Source: Paraplanobispora siamensis
GTDB taxonomy: Bacteria > Actinomycetota > Actinomycetes > Streptosporangiales > Streptosporangiaceae
Reading direction: 5' to 3'
Assembly: GCF_016863175.1 (NCBI RefSeq)
Contig: NZ_BOOJ01000065.1
Location: forward strand, 33,254 to 97,253
Length of the DNA stretch: 64,000 bases
Part shown: positions 45,758-54,038 of the stretch, piece after piece
Position numbering within the stretch: the first letter of the stretch is position 1
Layout of the letters: each line of letters opens with the position of its first letter
Translations under genes and position numbers: made by a program
The notes under the pieces: generated by a model
Database searches by the model: none
Told to the model about the DNA's origin: nothing
Seen by the model: the letters and a program-made list of their open reading frames with translations, nothing else

Positions 45758-46480
45758 TCATTCCGGCAGGACGCGCCTGAACGAGGCCGGATCGCGGGGT
45801 TCGGCGGTGAAGTCGTACCGCACCTCGCCGGGGGCCAGGGCGACCAGCGTGACCGACAGGGAGGCGAAGACCCGGCCGTCGGGAAGCGTGTGGCGGACGA
45901 TCATCGCCCGCGGGTCCTCGGTCGCCAGCCCCGCCCCCGTGGCCAGGAACGCCCACTCCCCCCACCAGTTCCCGGCCCCGGCGGACCGGGGCCGGGCGGC
46001 CTTGGCGAACAGGGGACGGAAGAACGCCACGCGCTCGTTCTCCTCGCCCTGCTCCCAGCCGCTGTTGACGATCATGTGGGTTCCCGGCGGGAGCTCCTCC
46101 CGCCCGAGCTCGACGCCGTCCCAGCGCCACAGGCTCGCCCCGGCCGGGTCGGCCACCACGAGGTGGAAGGGGTCGTAGCGGCGGGGGTCGAGATCGGGCA
46201 GGCTCCCCCGGGCCGCCGCCAGCAGCGGCAGCTCGCCCCGGGAACGGCGGGCGTCGGCGGGGGCCAGCACGCCGTGGCCGTTGAGCAGCGCCGCGACCCG
46301 TCGGGCCGCGGGGTCGACCGCCAGCCAGGTGCCGCCCGCCTGCAGGTCGCGCCCGCCGAGCAGCCCGGGCCAGTGCTCGGCCGGGGCGAGCCACGGGCGG
46401 TCGACGAACTCGTCACGGACTCCGGCCAGGATCAGGGGGAGATCCGCGTCGGGATCGATGCTGACGGCAACCGTGCACAT
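45758..46480 (-). CDS. NRDE/TANGO2-family protein
   Basis: A 240-aa protein beginning MCTVAVS, with Cys2 positioned as an N-terminal nucleophile, as in NRDE-domain Ntn-like proteins. Family features include NRDE-like VRDEFVDRPW, GGTWLAVD, ALLNG and a HMIVNSGW stretch. The biochemical role in bacteria is unknown. ATG 46480 is fixed by the nucleophile requirement. Eighty-eight bases separate its end from mshC. Confidence 0.82.
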   Translation of the reverse strand: MCTVAVSIDPDADLPLILAGVRDEFVDRPWLAPAEHWPGLLGGRDLQAGGTWLAVDPAARRVAALLNGHGVLAPADARRSRGELPLLAAARGSLPDLDPRRYDPFHLVVADPAGASLWRWDGVELGREELPPGTHMIVNSGWEQGEENERVAFFRPLFAKAARPRSAGAGNWWGEWAFLATGAGLATEDPRAMIVRHTLPDGRVFASLSVTLVALAPGEVRYDFTAEPRDPASFRRVLPE

Positions 46481-46580
46481 GCCCGGCAGGCTACCTCCCG
46501 CCCCGCGGCCGCCCCCGGCCGGGCCGGGGGTGCGGGAGGAGACGGGGGTCGTCAGCTCGACGGGCAGGGGCCGGGGGCCG

Positions 46581-46680
46581 GCTCAGCGGCCAGGGGACGG
46601 AGATCGGCTCAGCGGTCAGAGGACGGGGTCAGATCGGCGGTCAGAGGACGGGGTCAGATCGGCGGCCAGGGGATGGCGGG
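46581..46680. repeat. 25-bp tandem repeats spanning a gene's stop codon
   Basis: AGATCGGCGGTCAGAGGACG-type units start at 46601 (30 bp, 5-base insertion), 46631 and 46656; the last lies inside the 3' end of the SCO1664-type gene. A partial unit is at 46581. The stop TCA (plus strand, 46654-46656) is part of the unit. Confidence 0.8.
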
Positions 46681-47415
46681 CCAGTCCTGGGAGGGCAGAG
46701 GGTGCAGGCCCGTGTCCAGCAGCCTGCGGACCCGCGCCCAGGTGGCCTCGACCTCGGCGAGGCTGATCAGCTCCCGCAGGCGGCGGCCGAGCCGGCCGTC
46801 CTCCAGCTCGCGCTCCAGGCGGGCCAGGACGTTCATGGCCTCGCGCGGCAGGGGCTTGCCGCGCCACTGCCACAGCACGGTGCGGAGCTTGTCGTCGGCG
46901 GAGAAGCACACGCCGTGGTCCACGCCGTGGATGTGCCCGTCGGCCAGCGGCAGGAGGTGCCCGCCCTTGCGGTCGGCGTTGTTGACGATGGCGTCGAAGA
47001 CGGCCATCCGCCGCAGGGCCGGCTGCCGGCTGCGGATCAGGGCCATCAGGTCCGCCTCGGGGTCGGTGTCGACCCACAGCTGGCACATCCCCGGCCCGAA
47101 GGGGCCGTCGCGGTAGACCGTCGGCGGGACGATCCGCCAGCCGGTCGCGGCCGAGACCTCGAAGGCCGCCACCTCGCGGTAGGCGAGGGTGCCGTCGGGG
47201 AAGTCCCAGAGCGGCCGCTCGCCCCGCACCGGCTTGTAGACGCACGCCGCCGCGAGCGAGCCCAGCCGGATCGAACAGTAGAGCGTCATGTTGGTCGCCT
47301 CGACCAGCCGCCCGGCGACCTCGATGTGCCCCTCCCGCAGCAGCCGCAGCGCCGTCTGGTCGTCCAGACCGGCCGCGGGCGCCGCACTCAGCGTGGGTTC
47401 GCTTTCCGCGCTCAT
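46654..47415 (-). CDS. SCO1664-family protein, HipA/PI3-kinase-like fold
   Basis: A 253-aa conserved actinobacterial protein. It has nucleotide-phosphotransferase-like features: CVYKPVRGERPLWDFPDGTL (Lys), AVFDAIVNNADRKGGHLL (catalytic-loop Asp/Asn) and HGVDHGVCFS (metal-binding Asp), the arrangement of PI3/4-kinase- and HipA-like enzymes. The substrate is unknown. ATG 47415 overlaps the DUF3090 stop by ATGA. With the two upstream genes it forms a set conserved near mshC in mycobacteria and streptomycetes. Confidence 0.85.
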   Translation of the reverse strand: MSAESEPTLSAAPAAGLDDQTALRLLREGHIEVAGRLVEATNMTLYCSIRLGSLAAACVYKPVRGERPLWDFPDGTLAYREVAAFEVSAATGWRIVPPTVYRDGPFGPGMCQLWVDTDPEADLMALIRSRQPALRRMAVFDAIVNNADRKGGHLLPLADGHIHGVDHGVCFSADDKLRTVLWQWRGKPLPREAMNVLARLERELEDGRLGRRLRELISLAEVEATWARVRRLLDTGLHPLPSQDWPAIPWPPI

Positions 47416-47978
47416 CCGCCTCCTCCACCCGATGAAGCGCTTGTACCCCGGTAACCGTTCAGCCGCACACAGATATGGCCTTCGGCATCGAGTGGCTGCC
47501 CGCACAGCGGGCAGGGCGGGCGCCCGGCGGCGACCAGGGCCAGGGCGCGGCGGCTGAAGGCCCTGGCGGCGGCGGGGCTGATGCGCACCCGCAGCAGGGC
47601 CGGCTCGTCCAGGGGCGAGGGCTCGAACTCCTCGTCCTCCGGCACGATCTCCTGCGCCTCGATCACCACCTGGGAGGCCTCGGGATCCCAGGCCAGCGTC
47701 ATCGTGCCGACCCGGAAGTCCTCGGTGATCGGCACGTCGAGCGGAGCGTTGTCGGTCAGGCCCGGCGGGGCCGAGGCGGGGACCTCGCCACCGCGCCGCA
47801 CCACTTCGTCGAGCAGGTCGTCGAGGCGGTCCGCCAGCGCGGCCACCTGGAATTTCTCCAGCCCGACCGTGGTCAGGCGGCCTTCCGCCCGCGCCTGCAG
47901 GAAGAAGGCCCGCGAACCGGGCTGGCCCACCGCACCGGCGACGAACCTCTCGGGTGGGTCGTAGTCGAACACCGGCAT
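47412..47978 (-). CDS. DUF3090-family protein
   Basis: A 188-aa conserved actinobacterial protein of unknown function. It starts MPVFDYDPPERFVAG and ends with a zinc-ribbon-like CPLCGQPLDAEGHIC and a short Gly/Ser tail. The middle is alpha/beta with an acidic stretch (IVPEDEEFEP). ATG 47978 is used; the frame opens earlier at 48023 but that part overlaps the phosphatase gene. It lies ten bases after the phosphatase stop, and the three proteins probably act together. Confidence 0.88.
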   Translation of the reverse strand: MPVFDYDPPERFVAGAVGQPGSRAFFLQARAEGRLTTVGLEKFQVAALADRLDDLLDEVVRRGGEVPASAPPGLTDNAPLDVPITEDFRVGTMTLAWDPEASQVVIEAQEIVPEDEEFEPSPLDEPALLRVRISPAAARAFSRRALALVAAGRPPCPLCGQPLDAEGHICVRLNGYRGTSASSGGGGG

Positions 47979-47988
47979 AGCCCTGACC

Positions 47989-48687
47989 TTACGTGGTCCC
48001 GGATCCACCGCCGACTGCGGCATCGCTCCCGGTGATGTTTTCTCCCCCGTCTCCGTCCTCCGAACCCTCCGGAGGACGAAGCCCCGAGACTTCTCCGCCC
48101 ACGTCGTTGAGCCTGAGGACGAAGGGACGCAAGGGGGTGTAGCGAATCACCGTGAGAGAGGCCGGATCAGCGGTTATCCTCTGGAACTGATCCAAATGAA
48201 GCCCCATGGCGTCGGCCACGATGGCCTTGATCACGTCTCCGTGACTGCAGACGAGATAGACCCCCCGCGGCCCCAGGCGCTCGTTCCACTCCCTGACCGC
48301 GTTGACCGCGCGGTGCTGCACCGAGGATAGGGATTCTCCCCCGGGGAACGTCACCGCGCTCGGATGGGCCTGCACGACCGGCCAGAGCGGGTCCTTGGCC
48401 AGCTCGGCCAGCGGACGGCCGGTCCATTCGCCGTAGCGGCACTCACCGAACCGGTCGTCTCCGACCACCTCCACCGGGCGGCCCTCGGCGACCGCCTGCG
48501 CCGTCTCCATGCAACGCTCCAGCGGGCTGGAGACGATCGCGTCCAGCTCCAGGGGCTCCAGCCGTACGGCCAGCGCCTTGGCCTGGGCTCGGCCCGGCTC
48601 GCTGAGGTGGACGCCCGGGGTCCAGCCGGCGAGCACCGGGCCGGTGAGAGGGGTCAGACCATGTCGTGCCAGTAGCAGCGTCGTCAC
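47989..48687 (-). CDS. MSMEG_4193-type histidine phosphatase
   Basis: A 232-aa member of the phosphoglycerate-mutase-like superfamily. The LARHGLTP motif at the N-terminus carries the phospho-His nucleophile, SSPLERCMETA the second Arg, and VCSHGDVIKAI the second catalytic His. The C-terminal 40 residues are Gly/Asp/Ser-rich. The start is uncertain: GTG 48687 gives the normal family N-terminus, while GTG 48729 would add 14 residues; neither has a good ribosome site. It leads the phosphatase-DUF3090-SCO1664 operon. Confidence 0.87.
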   Translation of the reverse strand: MTTLLLARHGLTPLTGPVLAGWTPGVHLSEPGRAQAKALAVRLEPLELDAIVSSPLERCMETAQAVAEGRPVEVVGDDRFGECRYGEWTGRPLAELAKDPLWPVVQAHPSAVTFPGGESLSSVQHRAVNAVREWNERLGPRGVYLVCSHGDVIKAIVADAMGLHLDQFQRITADPASLTVIRYTPLRPFVLRLNDVGGEVSGLRPPEGSEDGDGGENITGSDAAVGGGSGTT

Positions 48688-48752
48688 GACGCCAAGTCTT
48701 GCAGCAGTGGCTCCCTCATTTTTAACCACCCTGGCGGTAATCTGGCCGGATC

Positions 48753-49697
48753 ATGGAGCATCGCTATGTCGGCCGGAGCGGCCTGTCGGTGTCCCGGCTC
48801 GGACTCGGGACGATGACGTGGGGGCGTGACACCGGTGCCGAGGAGGCCGCGGCGCAGCTCCGCACCTTCGCCGAGGCCGGCGGCACCCTCATCGACACCG
48901 CCGACGTCTACACCGCCGGCGAGGCCGAACGGCTGCTCGGCCGCCTGATCCGCGACACGGTCCCGCGCTCGGAGCTGGTGCTGTCCACCAAGGCCGTGCT
49001 CACCCCCGCCGGGCGGCGGCCCCGCGACGCCTCCAGGAAGCATCTGATCTCCGCCGTGGACGCCTCCCTGAACCGGCTGGGGGTCAACGAGGTGGACCTG
49101 TGGCAGCTCCACTCGTTCGACCCCGAGGTCCCGTTGGAGGAGACCCTGGCCGCGGTGGACGCGATCGTGTCGTCGGGGCGGGCGGCCTACGCCGGGGTGT
49201 GCGACTACACCGGCTGGCAGCTGGCCGCGGCCGCGGTCGGCCAGCGCGCGGTCCCCGGCCGGGCGCCGATCGTGGCCGCCCAGGTCGAGTACTCCCTGCT
49301 GGCCAGGGAGCCCGAGCGCGACCTGCTGCCCGCGGCCGAGCACGTCGGCGCCGGCGTGCTCGCCTGGTCACCGCTGGGCCGCGGCGTCCTGACCGGCAAG
49401 TACCGCACCGGCATCCCCGCCGACTCCCGGGCCGCCACCCCGCACTTCGCCGACTTCGTCACGCCGTACCTCGACGAGCGGTGCCGCCGGGTCGTGGAGT
49501 CGGTGACCACCGCGGCCGAGGGCCTCGGCGTCTCGCCGCTGTCGGTGGCCCTGTCGTGGGTACGCGACCAGCCGGGCGTGTCGGCGGCGATCGTGGGCGC
49601 GCGCACCCACGCCCAGCTCTCCGGGATCCTGGAGACCGAGGGCCTGACGCTGCCGGTGGCCATCAGGGAGGCGCTGGACGACGTGTCGGCGGAATAG
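48753..49697 (+). CDS. Aldo/keto reductase
   Basis: A 314-aa NAD(P)H-dependent TIM-barrel oxidoreductase. The catalytic tetrad is visible as D and Y in DTADVY, K in STKAV and H in QLHSFD. Cofactor-contact stretches (YSLLAREPE; LSWVRDQPG, then SAAIVGARTHAQL) follow the Kbeta-like or general stress type. ATG 48753 has TAATCT eleven bases upstream and no clear ribosome site, suggesting a short or absent leader. The substrate is unknown. Confidence 0.9.
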   Translation: MEHRYVGRSGLSVSRLGLGTMTWGRDTGAEEAAAQLRTFAEAGGTLIDTADVYTAGEAERLLGRLIRDTVPRSELVLSTKAVLTPAGRRPRDASRKHLISAVDASLNRLGVNEVDLWQLHSFDPEVPLEETLAAVDAIVSSGRAAYAGVCDYTGWQLAAAAVGQRAVPGRAPIVAAQVEYSLLAREPERDLLPAAEHVGAGVLAWSPLGRGVLTGKYRTGIPADSRAATPHFADFVTPYLDERCRRVVESVTTAAEGLGVSPLSVALSWVRDQPGVSAAIVGARTHAQLSGILETEGLTLPVAIREALDDVSAE

Positions 49698-49900
49698 GCG
49701 AGCGGGAACGCGGGGACATGGGAAAGAAACGGCAAAGCCGAATGAGAGACTTTCTCGCGTGTCACTAGTCGATACCGAATCGCAACTTTCCGTGGAAAAA
49801 TTCAACCTTCACACAAAACTGTCATTCAGGTGACAGGAGGGACCGGCCGGGTAACGGCGAGGCCCACCATTGAGGTGTTTGATGTGGCGTAGGGGGAAAG
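49698..49900 (+). promoter_or_regulatory. Leader region of the exported protein gene with inverted repeats
   Basis: An AT-rich stretch (49755-49830) is followed by CTGTCATTCAGGTGACAG (6-bp arms, 49829-49846) and a GC segment with CCGGCCGGGTAACGG. It contains the promoter and possibly a structured 5' leader. I checked it against the c-di-AMP (ydaO) pattern and it does not fit. Confidence 0.4.
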
Positions 49901-50821
49901 GTGCGATCTGCGATCTCAGCCGGTGCGCTGGCGCTGGCCCTCGGCGGCGGGGTTCCCCTGGCCGTGGCCACACCTGCGGGCATCGCCGCCCAGCCACCCG
50001 GTTGCCAGGACGGCGGCGGGCTGCTCGGCGGGGTCACCGGCGGGCTGTGCAAGGTCGTGGACGACACCACCGACATCGTGGACGACCTGACCCGCTCGAC
50101 GCTGAGCCCCGTCACCAAGACCGTCGACGACACGGCGAGCTCGGTCCTGAACGCCCCGTCGGAGGCGCTGCCGGCCAAGCCGCCGAAGAAGCCGAAGCCC
50201 AACTCCCCCGTCTCCACCCCGCGTGAGGAGTCCTCGGGATCCGGCGACTCCGGCGACTCCGGCGGTTCGAGCGGCTCCCCGCAGAAGAAGGGCCTGCTGC
50301 CCGAGGTCCTGGGCACCTGCCTGCCGCTGGTGTCCTCGCCCGGCTGCGGGGGCTCCACCGCGGACGCCCCTGCGGAGCAGGCGCCGCCGGCGACCGCGCG
50401 GAAACCCCGCTCCGGCACGGACGGGACCGGCGGGACCCGGGAGAAGAAGACCAGCAAGCCGAAGCGGACGGAGAAGCCGGCGCCGGTCTCGCCGGCCTCC
50501 GGGCCCGTGCACCGGCCCGAGACGCGGACCTACACCACCCGGGTCGGCGACCCCGTGCCCCCGGAGCCTCCGGTGATCGACATCGAGGCCCCCCGGCTGG
50601 ACCCGCTGTGGCCGGGGCCGCTCATGCAGGAGTTCCAGAAGCGGATGCCGGGCCGGCACCCCCTGGCCCCCACCCGGCAGAGCGACCCGCTGGGCACCGC
50701 GCTGACCACGGGCCTGCTGGTCGGGGCGATCCTCGCCGTCCGCGTGCTGTACGCCAGGCGCTCCAACGAGGAGTCGATCCCGTTCGAGCCCCTGCGGGCG
50801 GGACGGCACCGCACGGCGTGA
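49901..50821 (+). CDS. Exported, C-terminally anchored low-complexity protein
   Basis: A 306-aa secreted protein of unknown family. The signal peptide MRSAISAGALALALGGGVPL continues to about residue 31 (ATPAGIAAQ). A Cys-containing segment follows (PPGCQDGGG...LCKVVDDTTDIVDDL), then long Pro/Lys/Ser/Gly spacers, another Cys pair (GTCLPLVSSPGCGG), and a single C-terminal helix (ALTTGLLVGAILAVRVLYARR) with a short basic tail. The layout suggests a wall-spanning surface protein anchored in the membrane. GTG 49901 has GGGGGA four bases upstream. Confidence 0.8.
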   Translation: MRSAISAGALALALGGGVPLAVATPAGIAAQPPGCQDGGGLLGGVTGGLCKVVDDTTDIVDDLTRSTLSPVTKTVDDTASSVLNAPSEALPAKPPKKPKPNSPVSTPREESSGSGDSGDSGGSSGSPQKKGLLPEVLGTCLPLVSSPGCGGSTADAPAEQAPPATARKPRSGTDGTGGTREKKTSKPKRTEKPAPVSPASGPVHRPETRTYTTRVGDPVPPEPPVIDIEAPRLDPLWPGPLMQEFQKRMPGRHPLAPTRQSDPLGTALTTGLLVGAILAVRVLYARRSNEESIPFEPLRAGRHRTA

Positions 50822-50877
50822 GACGACCCCGCCCGCGCCGTGCGGCGCGGGCGGGGTCTCGGCGCAGCGTGCCGGGC

Positions 50878-51642
50878 TCAGGCCCCGATGGCGTGCACGC
50901 CGCCGTCGACGTGCACGATCTCCCCGGTCGTGGCCGGGAACCAGTCGGACATCAGCGCCAGGCAGGCCTTGGCGGCCGGCACGGTGTCGGACAGGTCCCA
51001 GCCGAGCGGCGCCTTCTCCGGCCAGCTGTCCTCGAACTCCTTGAAGCCGGGGATGCTCTTGGCCGCCATGGTGCGCAGCGGCCCGGCGGCGACCAGGTTC
51101 ACGCGGACGCCGTGCTTGCCCAGGTCACGGGCGAGATAACGGGCGCAGGACTCCAGGCCGGCCTTGGCCACGCCCATCCAGTCGTAGACCGGCCAGGCCT
51201 TGGTGGCGTCGAAGTCCAGGCCGACGATCGCGCCGCCCTCCTTCATCAGGGGCAGGCAGGCCACCGCCAGCGACTTGAACGAGTAGGTCGACACGTGCAG
51301 CGCGGTCGCCACGTCCTCCCACGGGGTGTTCAGGAAGTTGCCGCCCAGACAGCTCTGCGGGGCGAAGCCGATGGAGTGCACCACGCCGTCGAGGCCGTCC
51401 AGGTGCTCGCCGACCCGGTCGGCCAGGGAGTCCAGGTGCTCGGTGTTCTGCACGTCCAGCTCGATCACCGGCGGCGGCTCGGGGAGCCGCTTGGCGATGC
51501 GCTCGACGAGGCTGAGCCGGCCGAAGCCGGTCAGCACGATGGTGGCGCCTTCCTCCTGGGCCAGCTTGGCCACCGAGAAGGCGATCGAGGCGTCCGTCAG
51601 CACGCCGGTGACCAGGAGTCGCTTGCCTTCGAGGATTCCCAT
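50878..51642 (-). CDS. fabI: Enoyl-ACP reductase, InhA/FabI type
   Basis: A 254-aa NADH-dependent reductase for the last step of fatty-acid elongation. It has the InhA-like start MGILEGKRLLVTGVLTDASI, the Y-x6-K catalytic pair Y153/K160 (YDWMGVAK), LDVQN and a C-terminal GEIVHVDGGVHAIGA. ATG 51642 has GAGGGA eight bases upstream. It follows fabG on the same strand after 114 bp with an intercistronic hairpin, the mabA-inhA arrangement. Confidence 0.95.
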   Translation of the reverse strand: MGILEGKRLLVTGVLTDASIAFSVAKLAQEEGATIVLTGFGRLSLVERIAKRLPEPPPVIELDVQNTEHLDSLADRVGEHLDGLDGVVHSIGFAPQSCLGGNFLNTPWEDVATALHVSTYSFKSLAVACLPLMKEGGAIVGLDFDATKAWPVYDWMGVAKAGLESCARYLARDLGKHGVRVNLVAAGPLRTMAAKSIPGFKEFEDSWPEKAPLGWDLSDTVPAAKACLALMSDWFPATTGEIVHVDGGVHAIGA

Positions 51643-51728
51643 GGATGCCGTCCCTCGTGAGATGCGGTTGGTGTGTTCCGACGGACAGCGCCTGCCCGTC
51701 ACCCGTCCCCCGCGCCGGAGGACGGCAG

Positions 51729-51750
51729 GCCGCTCCCCTCGGGGAGCGGC
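51729..51750 (-). promoter_or_regulatory. Intercistronic hairpin between fabG and fabI
   Basis: A perfect 10-bp stem GCCGCTCCCC/GGGGAGCGGC with a 2-base loop lies six bases after fabG. It has no U tract. It could attenuate or process the fabG-fabI mRNA. Confidence 0.6.
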
Positions 51751-51756
51751 GGGGCG

Positions 51757-52461
51757 TCAGTGCCCCATGCCCAGGCCGCCGTCGACGGGGATCACGGCGC
51801 CGGTGATGTAGGCGGCGTCCGGGCCCGCCACGAAGGCGACCACCTTCGCGATCTCCTCGGGGGTGGCCTGCCGCCCCAGCGGGATGTTCTTGCGGATCTG
51901 CTCCTGGTAGGCCTCGTCCAGCGCGGCCGTCATGTCGGTCTCCACGAAACCGGGGGCCACGACGTTCACGGTGATGCCGCGCGAGCCCAGCTCGCGGGCG
52001 GCGGAGCGGGCGAAGCCGATCATGCCCGCCTTGGAGGCGGCGTAGTTGGTCTGGCCGGCCGAGCCGAGCATCGCCACCACCGAGGAGATGAGCACGATCC
52101 TGCCGCGCTTGAGCCGCAGCATGCCCCGGGTCGCCCGCTTGGCCACCCGGTAGGCGCCGGTCAGGTTGGCGTCGATGACGTCGGTGAAGGTCTCCTCCTT
52201 CATCATCGGCAGCAACGTGTCCTTGGTGATGCCGGCGTTGGCCACGAGCACCTCCACCGGCCCCTGCTCGGCCTCGACCTTGCCGAACGCCGCCTCGACG
52301 TCGTCGGTGCTGGTCACGTCACAGCGCACGCCGAACAGCCCCTCCGGGGGCTCCCCGGAGCGGTAGGTCACGGCGACGGCGTCACCGGCCTGGGCGAGTT
52401 CGCGGGCGATGGCGAGGCCGATGCCGCGGTTTCCTCCGGTTATGAGAACAGAGCGAGCCAT
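51757..52461 (-). CDS. fabG: 3-oxoacyl-ACP reductase FabG/MabA
   Basis: A 234-aa NADPH-dependent SDR of fatty-acid synthesis. It has the cofactor motif TGGNRGIG (8-15), NAG (75-77), catalytic S126/S127, Y140 and K144 (YAASK), and the ending VIPVDGGLGMGH. ATG 52461 is the start, without an obvious ribosome site. It is upstream of fabI and diverges from tldD. Confidence 0.95.
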   Translation of the reverse strand: MARSVLITGGNRGIGLAIARELAQAGDAVAVTYRSGEPPEGLFGVRCDVTSTDDVEAAFGKVEAEQGPVEVLVANAGITKDTLLPMMKEETFTDVIDANLTGAYRVAKRATRGMLRLKRGRIVLISSVVAMLGSAGQTNYAASKAGMIGFARSAARELGSRGITVNVVAPGFVETDMTAALDEAYQEQIRKNIPLGRQATPEEIAKVVAFVAGPDAAYITGAVIPVDGGLGMGH

Positions 52462-52538
52462 GGGGCCGACGCTATCGGCTACCCGGGGGTAGTCCTCTTG
52501 TCCGTAGGAAACAAGATCACAGGGTTAGGATCGTTGAC

Positions 52539-54038
52539 ATGCGCCAGATCGATTCCGACTTCCTCGCCCTGCCCATGAGGCGGCTGGCGGACGCGGCACT
52601 GCAGCGCGCCCGTGACCTCGGGGCCGAGCACGCCGACTTCCGGTTCGAGCGTGTCCGCGCCGAGACCCTCCGTCTGTCGGACGCCCGGCTCGAGGGCTCC
52701 ATCGACGCCGACGACCTCGGCTACGCCGTACGGGTCGTCAAGAACGGCACCTGGGGATTCGCCGCGGGCATCGAGCTCACGCCCGAGGCCGCCGTCAGGG
52801 TGGCCGAGCAGGCGGTGGAGGTGGCCGTCATCTCCGCGGCCGTCAACCGCGAACCCATCGAGCTGGCTCCCGAGCCGGTCCACTCCGACGTCGTCTGGGT
52901 GTCGGCCTACGAGGTCGACCCGTTCGACGTGCCGCTGTCCGACAAGGTCGGGCTGCTCGCCGGCTGGTCGGAGGACCTGCTGAAGGACCCGCGGGTGGAC
53001 CACGTACAGGCCTCCCTGATGCAGGTCAAGGAGCAGAAGTTCTACGCCGACACCGCCGGCACCGTGACCACCCAGCAGCGGGTGCGCCTGCATCCGGAGC
53101 TGGAGGTGATGAAGGTCGAGGACGGCCGTTACGACTCGATGCGCACGATCGCCCCGCCGGTCGGGCGCGGGTACGAATACCTCACCGGCACCGGCTGGGA
53201 CTTCCCCGGCGAGCTGGCCCGCCTGCCCGAGCTGCTGGCCGACAAGCTCAAGGCCCCGTCCGTGCAGGCGGGAACCTACGATCTGGTCATCGACCCGTCC
53301 AACCTCTGGCTGACGATCCACGAGTCGATCGGGCACGCCACCGAGCTGGACCGGGCCCTGGGCTACGAGGCCGCCTACGCCGGCACCAGCTTCGCCACCT
53401 TCGACCAGCTCGGCAGCCTGGTGTACGGCTCGCCGGTGATGAACGTGACCGGCGACCGCACGGTCGAGCACGGCCTGTCCACCATCGGATACGACGACGA
53501 GGGCGTGGCCGCCAAGCAGTTCGACATCGTCAGGGACGGCCTGCTGGTCGGCTACCAGCTCGACCGGCGGATGGCGCTGATGAAGGGCCTGGGCGGCTCC
53601 AACGGCTGCGCCTTCGCCGACTCCCCCGGCCACATGCCGATCCAGCGCATGGCCAACGTCTCGCTCCAGCCGGCGCCGGACGGTCCCTCCACCGACGAGC
53701 TGATCGGCAGGGTCGAGCGCGGCATCTACATCGTGGGCGACAAGAGCTGGTCCATCGACATGCAGCGCTACAACTTCCAGTTCACCGGCCAGCGGTTCTA
53801 CCTCATCGAGAACGGCCGCCTGGCCGGGCAGCTGCGCGATGTGGCCTACCAGGCCACCACGACCGACTTCTGGCGCTCGATGGAGGCCGTCGGCGGCCCC
53901 CAGACCTACGTGCTGGGCGGCGCGTTCAACTGCGGCAAGGGACAGCCCGGCCAGGTCGCCCCGGTCAGCCACGGCTGCCCGTCGGCGCTCTTCCGCGGCG
54001 TCCGCGTCCTCAACACCGTGCAGGAGGGTGGAAAGTGA
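52539..54038 (+). CDS. tldD: TldD-type metalloprotease subunit
   Basis: A 499-aa TldD. With TldE it forms a heterodimeric peptidase that trims unfolded or modified peptides. The zinc motif HESIGH (261-266, HExxxH) is intact, so this is the catalytic partner. Length is slightly above the E. coli protein. ATG 52539 has TAGGAT eight bases before it, consistent with a leaderless transcript. The next gene overlaps its stop. Confidence 0.94.
   Translation: MRQIDSDFLALPMRRLADAALQRARDLGAEHADFRFERVRAETLRLSDARLEGSIDADDLGYAVRVVKNGTWGFAAGIELTPEAAVRVAEQAVEVAVISAAVNREPIELAPEPVHSDVVWVSAYEVDPFDVPLSDKVGLLAGWSEDLLKDPRVDHVQASLMQVKEQKFYADTAGTVTTQQRVRLHPELEVMKVEDGRYDSMRTIAPPVGRGYEYLTGTGWDFPGELARLPELLADKLKAPSVQAGTYDLVIDPSNLWLTIHESIGHATELDRALGYEAAYAGTSFATFDQLGSLVYGSPVMNVTGDRTVEHGLSTIGYDDEGVAAKQFDIVRDGLLVGYQLDRRMALMKGLGGSNGCAFADSPGHMPIQRMANVSLQPAPDGPSTDELIGRVERGIYIVGDKSWSIDMQRYNFQFTGQRFYLIENGRLAGQLRDVAYQATTTDFWRSMEAVGGPQTYVLGGAFNCGKGQPGQVAPVSHGCPSALFRGVRVLNTVQEGGK

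Noticed and set aside
49698..49900. c-di-AMP (ydaO) riboswitch before the exported protein
   Set aside because: Hairpins are present but the conserved internal sequences of that class are not.
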